Under the pieces are notes generated by a model. The model made no database searches. It was not told where the DNA came from and was given only the letters and a program-made list of their open reading frames with translations. A stretch of DNA of 64,000 nt from Amoebidium appalachense (lineage: Eukaryota; Ichthyosporea), in the NCBI GenBank assembly GCA_963693365.1, contig CAVNZM010000007.1, positions 1,302,001-1,366,000 on the forward strand, written 5' to 3'. Below, one piece after another: positions 13,202-24,982 of the stretch; positions within the stretch are counted from its first letter, which is position 1; the number at the start of each line of letters is the position of its first letter. The translations under genes were made by a program, and so were the position numbers.

Positions 13202-14159
13202 CTATTTCAGGCTGGTGCCATGAGTAGGCTCCTTGGTCGCCATACCACGAGACCCAGGGGCAGGGCGGTAGTCCTTGTCAGTGCCCAGTTTCGTGTCACG
13301 TGTAATCCCCAGCCCCTTCTCCGTCTCTCTCTCCACCTCCGCAGACGTCGCCCCCACCTGCCTTCTCCCAGCCACACTCTCACCGAGTCCCTCCTCCCCC
13401 TCCTGCCCCCCACCCCCCACACCCGCACCGCTCGAACCCACCACGTACGTGTTTGCAGGCTCCATGGGTGTTCCCCGTGCTTCCACCTTTCCCATGCGCC
13501 CGCCTGCGTGAAGTGAAGTCTGGCCACCGACCCACCCTTTCCCCTCAATCACGTGCTCCTCTTCTTTCTCTCCGGGCGGCAGCTTAATCTCTCTCCCTTT
13601 CTTCTCCCCCTCCCCGAGCTCACCCCCCCGTTTTCTTCTCCTGCTTGCTCTCCTCAGGAAACCCAATCCCCTTCACAGTTTTCTTCCCCTCCATGTCCAC
13701 CGTGCTCTTGTCTTTCCCTCCCTCGCCAAAAAGCACCCTCCCCATCTCTCCCTCAACCGTCCCCGAGTCAGCCCCTACACGCAGCCCAGCCGTAGTGTCT
13801 TTTGGCCCACCCCCGCTTGCCACGGGAATACCCCCTTCTCCAACACCCACACCCGGGTCGGCCATAGAAAACGTCCCCGCGGCCTCAGAGGCACCCACAT
13901 CATACAGCCCCTTCTCACCGACACATTTTCCCAGTTTGGTCGGTTGGCCCCCCTCGTGCACAAACTGGGAGTCGCGCAACAGAACGGGCTTTCCCTCCTC
14001 CAGAAGTCCCTTTTCGCCCAAAGCACCTGTTTTTTCGGTGTGTTCGCGGCCGGCGTCACGCAGAGCACCAAGAGCCTCCTCCCCGCGGACGAATTTTGTC
14101 TTGTTGTCAACGTTGGGATAGTTGGGGTCGCTTGCTCGCACACCGCGTTGGGTAGCCAT
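13202..14159 (-). CDS. hydrophilic LEA-like (hydrophilin) protein, one frame slip
   Basis: A minus-strand frame starts at ATG 14159 (MATQRGVRASDPNY) in a Kozak-like ACCATGG context. It runs about 179 codons, rich in Gly, Lys, Glu, Asp and Thr with almost no hydrophobic core (GEEALGALRDAGREHTEK, EKGLLEEG). At a run of seven C/G (13623-13629) the frame stops. The next frame continues with identical composition (GELGEGEKKGREIKLPPG, then VIEGKGWVGG) to a TAG at 13202. Removing one base of the run would give about 318 residues. The make-up resembles late-embryogenesis-abundant or other disordered stress proteins, but I cannot assign a family. A TATA box lies just upstream. The opposite strand also has long Ser/Pro-rich open frames, which I regard as shadows. 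Confidence 0.6.
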
Positions 14160-14192
14160 GGTGAACTTCGAAAAGATAGAGAAAGAAAAGCG

Positions 14193-14200
14193 ATATATAT
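14193..14200 (-). promoter_or_regulatory. TATA box of the LEA-like gene
   Basis: On the minus strand ATATATATCG lies about 35 bases upstream of the ATG at 14159. It is followed by a pyrimidine-rich leader and TTCACCATGG. Spacing suggests a very short 5' UTR. Confidence 0.45.
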
Positions 14201-14204
14201 GTTA

Positions 14205-16054
14205 TTGTGTATAGATGAAAAGAAAATGTTTGGTTCTGGCGGACAAAGAGCCAAATAGAGTTTTAGGCCACAAGAGTTACTCTCGAATGTGTGTTTTGCG
14301 GGGTTGTTTTTTCCGCATTCGCATGCTGGCGGGCCCGCTCTTATCTTGCCATCAGTTGAACAGGTTTCGTGCTCTTCCGTTTTCCCTGTCATTTTTCTTG
14401 TGAATTGCATATGATTTCTTCTGGTGAACGATAGCAAACTAAACCCACGCACTTGTATCATGGACTGTTTTTGCTCCATCAGTCAGTACACGGCGAACAT
14501 ATACAGGCATATGAAAAACATGTGTGTGCAGGATCATGGTGTAAGCAGGTGTAAGCCATGACCTACTATTGTATGGGAGGTGCTTTTTGCCCAAATGCTG
14601 CCCACGCTATGCACTATAATTATAGATAGATAGTCTCTCGTATGCATCTCCTTGAATAAGCACAGTGGTGGTTTGGTCACCTTTTTTATGTACGCCCGCC
14701 TACACCTGTCGGCACTATGTACACAACTACTCAGCAGTCAGCTTCCAATTCGATGAGTCTAGACGCAGGAATGTATTCAAATAGGAGAGAATAGATCTAG
14801 ATCCAGCCAATAGATGCGACAAATAGATTCAATGGACTTTTTGTGAGTAACGTCGGCAGGATAAGCTTTTTCCCATGGCATCACATTCACCTGTCACCAC
14901 TTTGACCAAACCTAACCATGGGCTCTCGTGGCGGGTCATTTTTTTCATTGTGCGCTGTTCGCTCGTAAGCACTGTGCCGATATTAATCATTTGTGACATT
15001 CCCAAATTTAGTGTCTGTGTAGACATCTACACTAACTAGCAACAAAAGTGAATATACCCGTGCCACATTTTTTTATATTTTTTTTTGCGGAGCTTGACAA
15101 CTAGCTAGGTGACTAAACAGTATCGCATTTTTCTTCCGTATGCATCGACGTTTGTGTGTCGCTGGAGCTTCATTTTTGAATTCGCAGCGTGAGGGATTTT
15201 ACAGCGTTACGAAGGTGTGAAATCTCTTTCAACTCGTTCACCTTTTTAAGCTTGTTCTTACTGTGTGTTTTGAATCGCGCGTGTGTGGGCAGTGTGTACA
15301 TATGTGTGTGGGTAGTGTAAGTGTTATACCGTGTGTAGCACTAGGACGGTGCTCGTGTGTGTGTGTGTGTGTGTGTGCCCGCGCGTGCGTCCGTTAGCGC
15401 GTTTATATGTGCTTTTAATGCACTTAGAAGCTTCCGCGTGTGTTACTGTGTGCGTGTGTGTCTGTGTGTGCCTGTGTGTGTGTATGTGTGCAACCGCGCG
15501 TGTGCGTATGACGATGATTTGTGACACCGTTGTGTGGGAGTAATGTGTGTGTGTGAGTGTGAGCCTCCACGTGCGTGTGTGCCAACGATGGTGTATGTAT
15601 ATAAGATTTGTGTGTACTGCATGTGTGCGTGTGCGTGCGTGCTATGGTGGGCAGTACTAGTGTTTGTGCTAGCAATAAATGTCCCCCCTCCGTTTTCCTC
15701 CCTTATTTTTCTCCCTGGGGAACAGAGATGGCTTGCTTCTTCAACAGTTGCCTCCTCGTTTCTATACCCCCCCCCCCCCCTCCTCTACGTCCCCCTTCCT
15801 CCCCCCCCTCCCCCCCCCCCCCCCCCCCCCCCCTCCCCCCCCCCAACTTCTGCAACCCCTTCGGAGGGCACTGCTCTGTGCAGTCTTTGTTTTACATCTT
15901 AGTTATTACTGCAATAAAAGTGAGTGTTCGCCTTAAACTTTATTACTCACCTCCCCCCTCTCCCTCTCCTCCCCCCTTGAGGGCCCCACCCTGCCTGCCC
16001 GCCGGCCCGCCTCCCTGGCCCTCCCCTCCCTCCCTGGAGCCCAACATCTCTTTG
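14205..16054. other. intergenic, repeat patches
   Basis: Unique AT-rich sequence to about 15340, then (TG)n-like degenerate repeats 15354-15660, then C-rich tracts at 15768-15844. No exon is convincing. Confidence 0.55.
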
Positions 16055-16144
16055 CTCGGGTTCCACATTCGCTATTTACCCTCCTATTTTTGCTCCACGA
16101 ACCTCAAAATGTATTATTACCTACCATCCCATATACCGTCTGTC

Positions 16145-16181
<37 letters not shown>

Positions 16182-16312
16182 TCCCTCCCGTCCCCTTCCC
16201 TCCGCGCCCCCTTGCTCGGGTTCCACATTCGCTATTTACCCTCCTATTTTTGCTCCACCAACCTCAAAATGTATTCTTACCTACCATCCCATATACCGTC
16301 TGTCCTGTGCCC
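16055..16312 (+). repeat. tandem duplication of about 160 bp
   Basis: Copy 1 (16055-16150) and copy 2 (16213-16312) share TTGCTCGGGTTCCACATTCG, CCTCCTATTTTTGCTCCAC and CCATCCCATATACCGTC with few differences. Each is followed by a poly-C tract. A third truncated start (CTCGGGTTCC) follows at 16387. The Pro/Tyr-rich open frame across it is a by-product. Confidence 0.9.
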
Positions 16313-16436
16313 CCCCCCCCCCCCCCCCCCTCCCCCCCCCCCCCCTCCCCCCCTCCCTCCCGTCCCCTTCCCTCCGCCTGTCTCCCCTCGGGTTCCCCGG
16401 CCCCATCTTCAACGCTATTCAATGGCGCACACACAG

Positions 16437-16550
16437 GCTGTCAGGATGAACACGTCTCAGCACATCCAATGCATGTCGTGGGCAGCCGGCCAGCCTGAGG
16501 GCGTGCCCAGAGAGGAAGAAGGGTTTGAGGGGACAGATGCGTGTGCGGCT
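16437..16550 (+). CDS. candidate exon, Cys-containing GTDAC module (copy 1)
   Basis: A phase 0/0 exon of 38 codons lies between a CACACACAG acceptor and a strong GCGGCT|GTAAGA donor. It contains HIQCMSWAAGQPEG and ends GTDACAA. A related exon lies at about 17357-17463 on the same strand. Function is unknown. With the EGF exon at 19394 it may belong to one extracellular protein, but connections are not established. Confidence 0.4.
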
Positions 16551-17356
16551 GTAAGAGATGTGGGGGAGAGCCACGAGTGTGTGCACGTGTGTGTCCAGCA
16601 TGCTGCACGTCCTGTTGATGATGAGAGTGCGTGTTCCCCCTCCTCCTTTCCCCCCTTATTTCCCACCATCCCACCATGACGTGGAAGTTGAAGTGAATTT
16701 TTCCCACTCTCCCTCCTACTCGGGGTTGCAATACTGCCCCCCGTCCCCCCCTCCCCTCCCCCCACACCCCCCGGGTTAAAGGGGGGGGGGGGGGGGTTAA
16801 TCACTCAGGACATGATGTCCCACAAAACACACAAACATGCACGGGCACACACACCTATATGTACACGCGTGCACATACACACACACGCACACACTGGCGC
16901 GCGCGCACGCACACACACACATGCAAACGCGCGCACACCGCAACGTGAAACCCTCCCCCCGGCATTCGCAACCCCCACCTTCCCCTCCCCCCCCCCCTCC
17001 CCCACACACACACCGTGACACACCCCAAATAAAAAGGAAAACCGAAAAGAACTTAAAAAGTGTAGAAAAAAGAGAATTTTAAAGGGAAAATGTCACACGA
17101 GACCCCCCCCCCCCCCCCCAAAAAAAAAAAAAAAAAAAAACAAACACACACACACACACACACACACACCTGTCATGATTCCGTACACCATCAATGATCA
17201 TGATTCCGTACACCCTATCATGAAATCTCCGTCCTGGGCCTTCCCCTCCCCGCTCCCCCCACCCCCCCACCCCCCCCACCCCCCACCCCCCCCCCCCCCC
17301 CCCCCACCCCCCACCCTTCCAACCCCCCCAACAATATGGTAAAGATATATTTAAAG
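16551..17356. other. probable intron or intergenic repeats
   Basis: C-rich tracts, (CA)n-type repeats at 16825-16930 and 17145-17170, and a (C)n(A)n compound tract at 17105-17140. A short direct repeat CATGATTCCGTACACC occurs twice at 17174-17213. No gene is seen. Confidence 0.6.
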
Positions 17357-17463
17357 GTTATGTCACAGTGCTGGAGGCAGCCACCCTCATGCCCCCCGAC
17401 ATTGTGTGTGACCCCACGGCTGCCCAATCGGAGCCTATTGTGGGCACTGATGCCTGCCCGGCC
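17357..17463 (+). CDS. candidate exon, GTDAC module (copy 2)
   Basis: After an AG at 17356 the frame reads VTVLEAATLMPPDIVC, then TAAQSEP, then GTDACPA, ending at a possible GCC|GTGCAC donor. It matches the 16437 exon in pattern: I-x-C, a few residues, AA, Q/E/P, then GTDAC-x-A. The shared pattern supports both being real, probably from exon duplication. An alternative acceptor at 17367 would shorten it. The frame closes at TAG near 17493 if unspliced. Confidence 0.35.
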
Positions 17464-17469
17464 GTGCAC

Positions 17470-18842
17470 GAGGGGGGGTCTCCATCCCCCTAGAGCCTAC
17501 CGTATATGGCAATGGGTGAACACGGTTGCAAACAAGCGGGCTGGCAAGTTAGGCCGAGGATGGCTACTTCTTTGACTTGACCGTTTCGTTTTATGTACTG
17601 TACATATTATAGGGGTATCACGGACTGAGTCTGCGTGATTGGTGTGACAGTGCGGTGACGCGGCTACCATGTGTATGCGCGTACGGTGCGAAATCTCACT
17701 ACGAGCACGTTGAGCACGTGGCACTGTACTCAAACAACCTTTGTTGTCACTGGGCCGGCAGTGTAAGTTTTTGGAATAAAGTGTAGAGAGAGTCTCCCTG
17801 GCAAGCCGAAAATCGGATTAAACATCCCCCCCCCCCCCCCCCCCCCGTTCCGCTTTCGGGCAGCAGAGAGAGCTGCATGGTGTCACAAGTTAGCTTAATG
17901 GGACTCCCCTCCCCCCCTTCCCCCCCCCCCCCCCCCTCTCTCCCCCCCATCCCCCCCCCCCCCCCCCCCCCCCCCCTTCTCGGCGCGGGGGGAGCCTCCT
18001 TTGCCTAAATTTCCCAATCCCTCTCCCCGAAGTCAAATGAATCCATATGGACGATGTTAAACAACTGTTTCGTAGTAGGGATGACTTGGAGATCAAGATA
18101 TTTATGGCATGCACTGAGATCTAGAAAATTCGGTTGTCAAACAGGTGAGTCACATAAATCCTAAAGAAAGTTTTTGGTGTCCAATGCTTTTTAACCCTCT
18201 CACTACTATGACACTGCCGTACAATATACGTATGGGTGTCTCTGACACTTTTTTCACTAATTTGCTCTGTAGTTACGACCTGATGTTGTGACATCGTGCG
18301 CTTGTGCGTGTGCACGCGCGTGTTTTCTCTCTGTGTGAGTCTGTGCTTGTGTGTGTGTGTGTGTCGTGTGTTATTGCCACCATCTACAAACATTTCTTCT
18401 ACTTTGTTCCTTAACGTGCGAACGGAAGTGCATTTACGTTTTTGACTGAATACTGTAATAGAACACTTAACCCTCACCTCCCCCCCCCCCCCCCCCCTCC
18501 CCCTGCCCTCAGTCACCCCTACCATTTCACCCCAAGCTCGGATGCACGTGGTGAGGACGTACTTCATATTTGCTTGGTATGTGTTTGATTGAGTCACACA
18601 TAACCCCTTTATTGGCTTAAATATCTGAGGGATCCCCGTGTGGGTGTGGGTTTAAAGTCAGCAGGTGCAGGAATGTGGAGAAATCAACGAAAAGGGCTCA
18701 CCGGAGAGAGAGAGAGAGAGAGAGGGGGGGGAGGGAGGGAGGGAGGGAGGGAGGGAGGGAGGGAGGGAGGGAGGGAGGGAGGGAGGGAGGGAGGGAGGGA
18801 GGGAGGGAGGGAGGGAGGGAGGGAGGGAGAGAGGGAGAGAGG

Positions 18843-18877
<35 letters not shown>

Positions 18878-19393
18878 TGTGTGTGTGTGTGTGTGTTTTG
18901 TGGGGAAGGGGGGGGGGGGGGGGGTTAAAACGTCAAGCCAATAGACTCTCACCTCTGTGACGGCTTGCATTCAAGTTTGCTTTATACCCCCCCCCCCCCC
19001 CCCCCCCCCCCCGGCCCCCGCCTGCCGTTTGCACACACTCACACACACCACGCACACGTGTACACACACACCCATGCCGACACGCTTTCCAGTTTTGAGC
19101 CCGTTCTCGCTCTTCCTCCCCATCCATCTGTTTCCATACACTATGATAGCATAAATCCCTCTTGACATTTGTCACTTCCACGAATAAGCATGTCGTTTTG
19201 TTTGGGAAAGTTTTTTGCCCTTCTTATAATCACACTTCTTTGAAAGGCAGTATCTTTTAAACATCATAATGATTGGTCAATATTGCACAACACGTGGTAT
19301 GCGTAATACCACCGTCTTTTATTTGTAAACCCTCCGCCCTAGCCCTCCGCCCAATCAACCAAAAGATTTTGTCGACTAACGAACCAATCACAG
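17470..19393. other. intron or intergenic; repeats
   Basis: Unique sequence 17500-17820, poly-C tracts at 17826-17846, 17920-17935 and 17951-17976, unique sequence 18000-18480, then a large purine repeat and a poly-C at 18989-19012. The short frame 18042-18122 (MDDVKQLFRSRDDLE) looks protein-like but is too short to call. Confidence 0.5.
18709..18894 (+). repeat. (GGGA)n array flanked by (GA)n and (GT)n
   Basis: (GA)n at 18709-18722, about 26 GGGA units at 18730-18828, (GA)n to 18875, then (GT)n to 18894. It is followed by a poly-G at 18909-18924. Confidence 0.97.
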
Positions 19394-19511
19394 ACGATGT
19401 GAACGAGTGTGCACGTGACGTAGATGGCTGCCATGTGAATGCCACGTGCACAAACACAGACGGCAGCTACACGTGGGCATGTGTGCCTGGGTTTGTGGGC
19501 GACGGGAAGAG
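19394..19511 (+). CDS. calcium-binding EGF-like domain exon
   Basis: The exon lies between AATCACAG and AAGAG|GTGAGT. It encodes DDVNECARDVDGCHVNATC, followed by TNTDGSYTWACVPGFVGDGK. This matches the cbEGF consensus: acidic DxNEC start, Asn hydroxylation-type region, GSY, GFxGDG. Such modules bind Ca2+ and occur in extracellular and receptor proteins. The fourth cysteine of the domain (GSYxC) is Trp here (TGG). The sixth cysteine would lie in the next exon. The gene it belongs to is not resolved; plus-strand candidate exons lie on both sides. Confidence 0.65.
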
Positions 19512-20383
19512 GTGAGTGTGTGTGGTGGTGGTGGTGGTGGGGGGGGGGAGGACTTGGTGTTTGTGTGTGTTGGGGGGGGGGGGGAGGGGGGAGGGAGGGA
19601 GAGGGCCTTGGTATGTGTGTGTGTGCGTGCGCGCGCGCCTGAAAGTGCCAGGATCGGGAGGTGTGGAGGGGGGGATGGGGGGGGGGGGGGGGGGGGGGGG
19701 GGGGCGCGCGGCGGCGGGGGGGGGGGGGGGGGGGGGAGGTTGGTTAAATACTGCTGTGCTCCAGGCATCATATTCCCCCCCTTTCCATCTCTCCCCCCCC
19801 CCCCCCCCCTCCCCCCCCCCCCCCCCCCCCCACACACACCTAACATGACCCACCACCACCAACACCACAAACAACGACAACACTACCTTCACCCTCCACG
19901 AAAAAGAATAGAGGACAGAAAGCAAGGAAACCTTGGTCGATTCTTTCTTCCTTCCCAGCCGCTCCCATTGCTCTTCACCCAATTCTTCTGAGGGAAAAAG
20001 AATCTCCTCAGCCATAGTTTGAATGCCCTATGCATGGTCATTGATCTTGATTTCTATTTCTATCTTTAGGCATTTATACAAAGTTTGTTTTCAGGGTTTC
20101 CCCACTCTTGTGCATTCATCCCGCCTGCCCTTTCCATGTGTACCACATTGTGATCACCCCCCTCCCCCTTCCTCCTCCCCTCCCCCCGCCCTGCCTCACC
20201 GCTTCTCCCTCCAGGCTGACCCTTCTTGGTTTGCGCCTCTAAAAATAGATATAGTATTGAATCTCACAATGATGTCCAAACTCACATCCACTGGTTACAG
20301 GGCATGCACACCCACACTCACACCCACGGGCCACACTCACATACACCTACTGACACGCATATACACAGCCACACTCACACATG

Positions 20384-20443
20384 TACACACACACACACAC
20401 ACACACATACACACACACACGCGCACGCACACGCAAACACGCG

Positions 20444-20504
<61 letters not shown>
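20384..20504 (+). repeat. (CA)n microsatellite with CG interruptions
   Basis: CA dinucleotide array of about 120 bases, interrupted near 20420-20445. It is followed by a poly-C at 20562-20591. Confidence 0.95.
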
Positions 20505-20507
<3 letters not shown>

Positions 20508-20559
20508 AACAGGCACACACTAGCAAGCACACCACGTGTGTGGGTGTGTCCATACACAT

Positions 20560-20591
<32 letters not shown>

Positions 20592-20615
20592 ATACACGTA
20601 CGCACACGTACGCAG

Positions 20616-20764
20616 CCTTGACTCCAACAACAACCACCTCTGCACCGATCGTGTCAAATCCTGCACCAATCTCACCAATTGCGTCTACCCCTACACCGAT
20701 TACGTCCGGAACAACACCACAAGAGATCACACCAAACCCCGCCCAGCAACCAAATGCACCAATG
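20616..20764 (+). CDS. candidate exon after the EGF exon (frame uncertain)
   Basis: Acceptor TACGCAG and donor CACCAATG|GTATGG bound 149 bases without repeats. Two frames are open. One fits the phase left by the EGF exon and contains LCTDRVKSCTNLTNC, continuing open to 21000 if unspliced. The other is Thr/Pro/Ser-rich (LTPTTTTSAPIV), like a mucin-type stalk. I cannot choose between them. Confidence 0.3.
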
Positions 20765-21485
20765 GTATGGCCCGGATGTCTCAATACCAACTAATCATTC
20801 GCCGTTTCCTTATCAAACCCCATCACTCCTGCGGCAATACGCCTAACCAAGAAAAACGGAAATTCCAAACAAAGTCTGAAACTTTATATGGATCTTACGT
20901 AAAAGGAAGTTCTAGTGGGTCCTATTGCATCGTGATCCACACTGAATCGGTGAATCGGGGGGGTTTTTCTACAAATGTAACCACCCACATTCGTCACTGA
21001 TCAGCACCTATTGTCCCGATTTGGGGTTGATTGCCATATCCGGTAAGGTGGTGAAATTCAGTTTCAAACTCAGTGCCGGCTAGTGCCGAGCATATCTATT
21101 CCAGAACCCCCCTGCACTGTGAATTTTTCGGGCCCAAGTTTCCTCGCTCACAACCGGATTTTTGCTTAAGGAGGATGCAACACCAGCCAACCGGCAGGTT
21201 AATGTCACGTGCCCGGATAAAACCTTATCATTGATTTGCAACAAAAGGGAGAATATTTAAGGTGAGCCCTCAAATCATCCCCCCCTCCCCCCCCCCCCTC
21301 CCCATTTTCTGCACTACCACCCTCCCTCCCTCCCTCCCTCCCCCCCCCCCCCCCCCTCTGCTTCACACATGCGCATACCCCTCCGCCCTCCCCCCTCCCC
21401 TCGGCCCCCCCCGCCCCCCTTTCAATCTCAACCCCCACTCAATCTCAACCGCGCCCCATACACACACACACACATTCACAGTGCG

Positions 21486-21524
<39 letters not shown>

Positions 21525-22179
21525 TGGGGGAGATGGTTCTGGGATAGATATACAAGGCATCCGTTTTTCTTCATATTTTTCCTAGCCCTTGCTCATGCAA
21601 CACTGACGATCACTTAACTGCACACATCACTCAGTCTTGTTTTCGTTAATTCCATCACGTCAGCACCTTTATTGTTTTCAGCTTTTGTATGCCGTGGATT
21701 TCAGTTGTCTTACCTATCTCCTCTTTACCACGATACACAGAGAGGAACAAGAGTCGCCGGGCGGGTGGGTTTGGGTGGGGGCGGGGGAGGGGGGGGGGGA
21801 GGGATCTGAAAATATTCAAAAGGAATCGTGGTTTTTTCTATGATAAAAATCGTTCACGTGGATGACTCTGGTTGGGATGCAGCTATTGGCTTACGCTTCT
21901 AGGTGTCTGTACTGCAACACGAACTGACACACATACACACGCGCGCACGCGCACGCGCGCACACACACACACACACATGCACACACACACACCCGAGCAC
22001 ATGTCTGGCTGGCTGCAGCTTCCAAACAGCACCGACCAATCGGATGGAAGCATGTTGTTCTCCGTAGAGCGCATGGTTTAACGGGGTAGACAGGTACTCT
22101 CATTTTGTTTTTTGTTTTTCTCTTCACCAGGTCACGCAAGCAGTGAATATATTATTATATACGTAACTTGCACTCTACT

Positions 22180-22415
22180 AGGTATATAAACTGACACGTA
22201 CTAACGGTGTCACGCGCCATCTCGGCTCGTCGACGGCGGCCGATTTTTCCTTCCTTCTTCGCAGCCCGCAGTCTTTTTTCTTCGCAGCCTTCCTTCTTCG
22301 AATTCGCAGCAGTCACTTCGCGTACACAGATAAGCATTGTCATTACTAGCGGGATATTTCTGCTGAGGTAGGAAGGAAAATGAGGCACCACCTCAGTAGG
22401 TGGTAGGTATATAAA
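22180..22415 (+). promoter_or_regulatory. two AGGTATATAAA boxes
   Basis: AGGTATATAAA occurs at 22180-22190 and 22405-22415, and again at 3885-3895 and 3986-3996. It is TATA-like, but no gene start was identified downstream of the 22 kb pair. Between them lie repeated CTTCTTCGCAG elements. Confidence 0.3.
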
Positions 22416-22650
22416 TGAAATGAATATCGTGATGTGCCTGCGGGCCTCTCTTGCACTCCTTTCGGTTTTATATAAAACGATATGTCCTATCAAATGCCAA
22501 ATTTGTGGTCCTAAACGGGCTTGTAGGTTCGGATCATTGAATGAAGAGTGTCAAAGTGAATTTGGATGATGCGGTGTTGGTTCTGGTGTGTATGTGTGTG
22601 TGTGTACCCGTGTGTGGGTATTTGCTGGGTGGATAAGTGGGTAGATTTCT

Positions 22651-22700
<50 letters not shown>
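22651..22700 (+). repeat. 50-base poly-G tract
   Basis: Uninterrupted G from 22651 to 22700. Such a run is expected to be hard to sequence and may form quadruplexes. Confidence 0.97.
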
Positions 22701-22704
<4 letters not shown>

Positions 22705-23553
22705 GCAGGGGCACTTATTCGTTTGGAATTGAATAACTTTAAATCGATCAGCGAAAAGAAACAGGTATTTTACAGATCCTATCTGACGTGTGAAAGTATT
22801 TTTAAGGTATCCAAACAATATTTATGGTGTTTTCTGGTTAGTAAATGACCTTTCAAACCTTCCATATATGAGTAGCTTCACCAGCTGCAGGTGCATCCCA
22901 TAATTATTTTTTTGGCTTATTCTATCTGATACACATGTTACTTTCGAAATTGCTGGTAGTAAAATGCACGAAGTGAAGGTCTAAATACCGAGATCCCGTC
23001 ATGGGGAACTCAAACGTAGGGGCACCATTCACATTATCGATTTTGCACAATTTTCATATATGGGTGATCCGATCGAACCGGTTTCGATCTAGGTCAATAA
23101 TACATAGCCTTTGGCAAAAGGTTTTCCCAGTACACGTAGGGGCAACCGGCGCCGTATACCCCAACGCCCCATCCCCCCCGCCCCCCTCCTCCTGCCCCCA
23201 CCCCCCGGGCCATCTCCCCCCCCCCCCCCCCCCCCATAGTAGATGGAGATGGCCCGGGGGGTTTTCATACACTCTCTATCGTAGGAATTATTCAGACCCC
23301 CCCCCCCCCCCCTTTCCTCCTCCTCCTCCTCTCCCAACCTTTCCCACCGTCCAGCCCCGTGAATTTTGTTATACGTGGCAAATCTGTGTGTGTGTGTGTG
23401 AGTGTCGCCGGGGCTGTGTGCGTGTGTGTGATCTGTGTGTGTTGGGGGGGTGGAAGAGGGGTGGGGGGTTTTTTCTTCTTTTTTTTGTGGGGGGGGGGGG
23501 GGGGGGGGGGAGAGGAGGGAGAGAGGGGGCACCCCCAACACACACACACGTCG

Positions 23554-23668
23554 TCTACCCACCCACACATCACATTTTGATTTGGACGGGAGAAAAGGTT
23601 GGAAAGGAGGTCTATCCACCCACACATCACATTTTGATTTGGACGGGGGGAAAGGTTGGAAAGGAGGG
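23554..23668 (+). repeat. 57-bp tandem duplication
   Basis: Two copies (23554-23610 and 23611-23668) of a unit containing CACACATCACATTTTGATTT and AAAGGTTGGAAAGGAGG. Confidence 0.92.
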
Positions 23669-24167
23669 AGGGTGGGGGGAGGGGGAGAGGAGGGACAGGG
23701 GGGGGGGGGGCAGGGCAGAGGGTTGGCATTAGATCCCCATATCGAAGATCAAACATCTCAAGGATGTGTGATTTTCCACCAATCAGAGCAGCTGGATTCC
23801 GGAGTTGAATCTTTAAAGGCTTTGCTGGGTACTCAAAGCCAATCATGTGTTCCTGCACAACGTGATCTGCCCCCCCCCCCCCACAACAACAACCCTAGGG
23901 CGCTATCGGCCAAAGTGTATGTGTGTGTGTGTGTGCGCGCGCGCACGCACGCGCGGGCATGCACATATGTTTTCAATTGGGACCGTGGGTCATGCTTGCG
24001 ACCAGCATGTTCAAAAGGGCTTTACCTGCCCGTTGTAATCACTCCCCCCCCTCCCCCCCCCGCCCCCCCCTCCCCTCTCCCTCTCCCCCCCCCCCCCCCC
24101 CCCCCCCGCCTCCCTCCCTCTCAGGCTTCAGTGTCCTACACGTATCATCCACCACCGTGGGGTGGGT

Positions 24168-24170
<3 letters not shown>

Positions 24171-24257
<87 letters not shown>
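24171..24257 (+). repeat. (TG)n microsatellite
   Basis: About 85 bases of uninterrupted TG dinucleotide. Confidence 0.97.
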
Positions 24258-24258
<1 letters not shown>

Positions 24259-24752
24259 GTTGCTTAGAGGGTCGAGGTGGGGTTGGTGTTCAAGTTTGGG
24301 GTTTGGGGTTTGAGGCCTTATTTTTTTATTTTTTTATTTTTGGGGGGGGGGGGGGGGGAGGGGAGGGGGGGGTGTTGGGACAGGGGGGACATGCTACACC
24401 AGATGAATGTTCGTACGGTTTGCCCCATATTTCCTGCACATAACCCAGTTGGGGAATTATTTTATAATATAGAAATACACAACCAATCTCATTTGAAAGT
24501 AGGCATAACAAACCACGGTCAAGTGAAGGTGCGCACCCAGGACCGGCTGGGAAAAGAATTTTTAAAAAGTTGCCGACTGCCAAATCTAAAACCACATAGA
24601 GACAGACTTCTGCCAATAGCCAAGGAATGGGAAAATCTATAAAAAAAATTCCAAAAAAAAGGCGAAAAACCACCCAAGCACACTTGTGTGTGGATGCAGG
24701 CCGGTGTCAATATGAATCCGGCGAGTGTGAGCTTGTGCCCGCGTGCACGTGT

Positions 24753-24794
<42 letters not shown>

Positions 24795-24982
24795 TGTGTG
24801 GGCGTGTGTATGTGTGTGCGTGCACACATTTGAGAAGGTGCGCGATTAATAAAGAGAGGGAGACTCGATAAAAAAAGCCAGCAAGAGGACACCACGTCCT
24901 ATCCCTGTGCATGAAACCAACACGAAACCTAACCAACACAACACAACAAATACAATCCTTTGAAACACACTACGAAGCACAC

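Larger units (their letters stand above)
20765..24982. other. long region without a firm gene
   Basis: Holds unique sequence 20770-21260, C-rich 21280-21420, a poly-G of about 40 at 21487-21523, (CA)n at 21960-21990, unique AT-rich 22030-22600 with several TATATAAA boxes, a 50-base poly-G at 22651-22700, unique 22720-23150, G/C tracts 23160-23720, a 57-bp tandem repeat, a long (TG)n at 24171-24256, (T)n(G)n at 24319-24360 and (TG)n at 24751-24800. The frame 24406-24642 (+) is repeat-free but unrecognised. Confidence 0.5.

Noticed and set aside
13645-14121. Plus-strand Ser/Pro-rich ORF opposite the LEA-like gene
   Set aside because: It is the complement of a Gly/Lys/Glu-rich frame with a better start, TATA box and consistent composition on the minus strand.
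15608-16498. 296-codon Pro/Tyr-rich plus-strand ORF
   Set aside because: Made of poly-C and the 160-bp tandem duplication; no splice or start context and the repeat explains the length.
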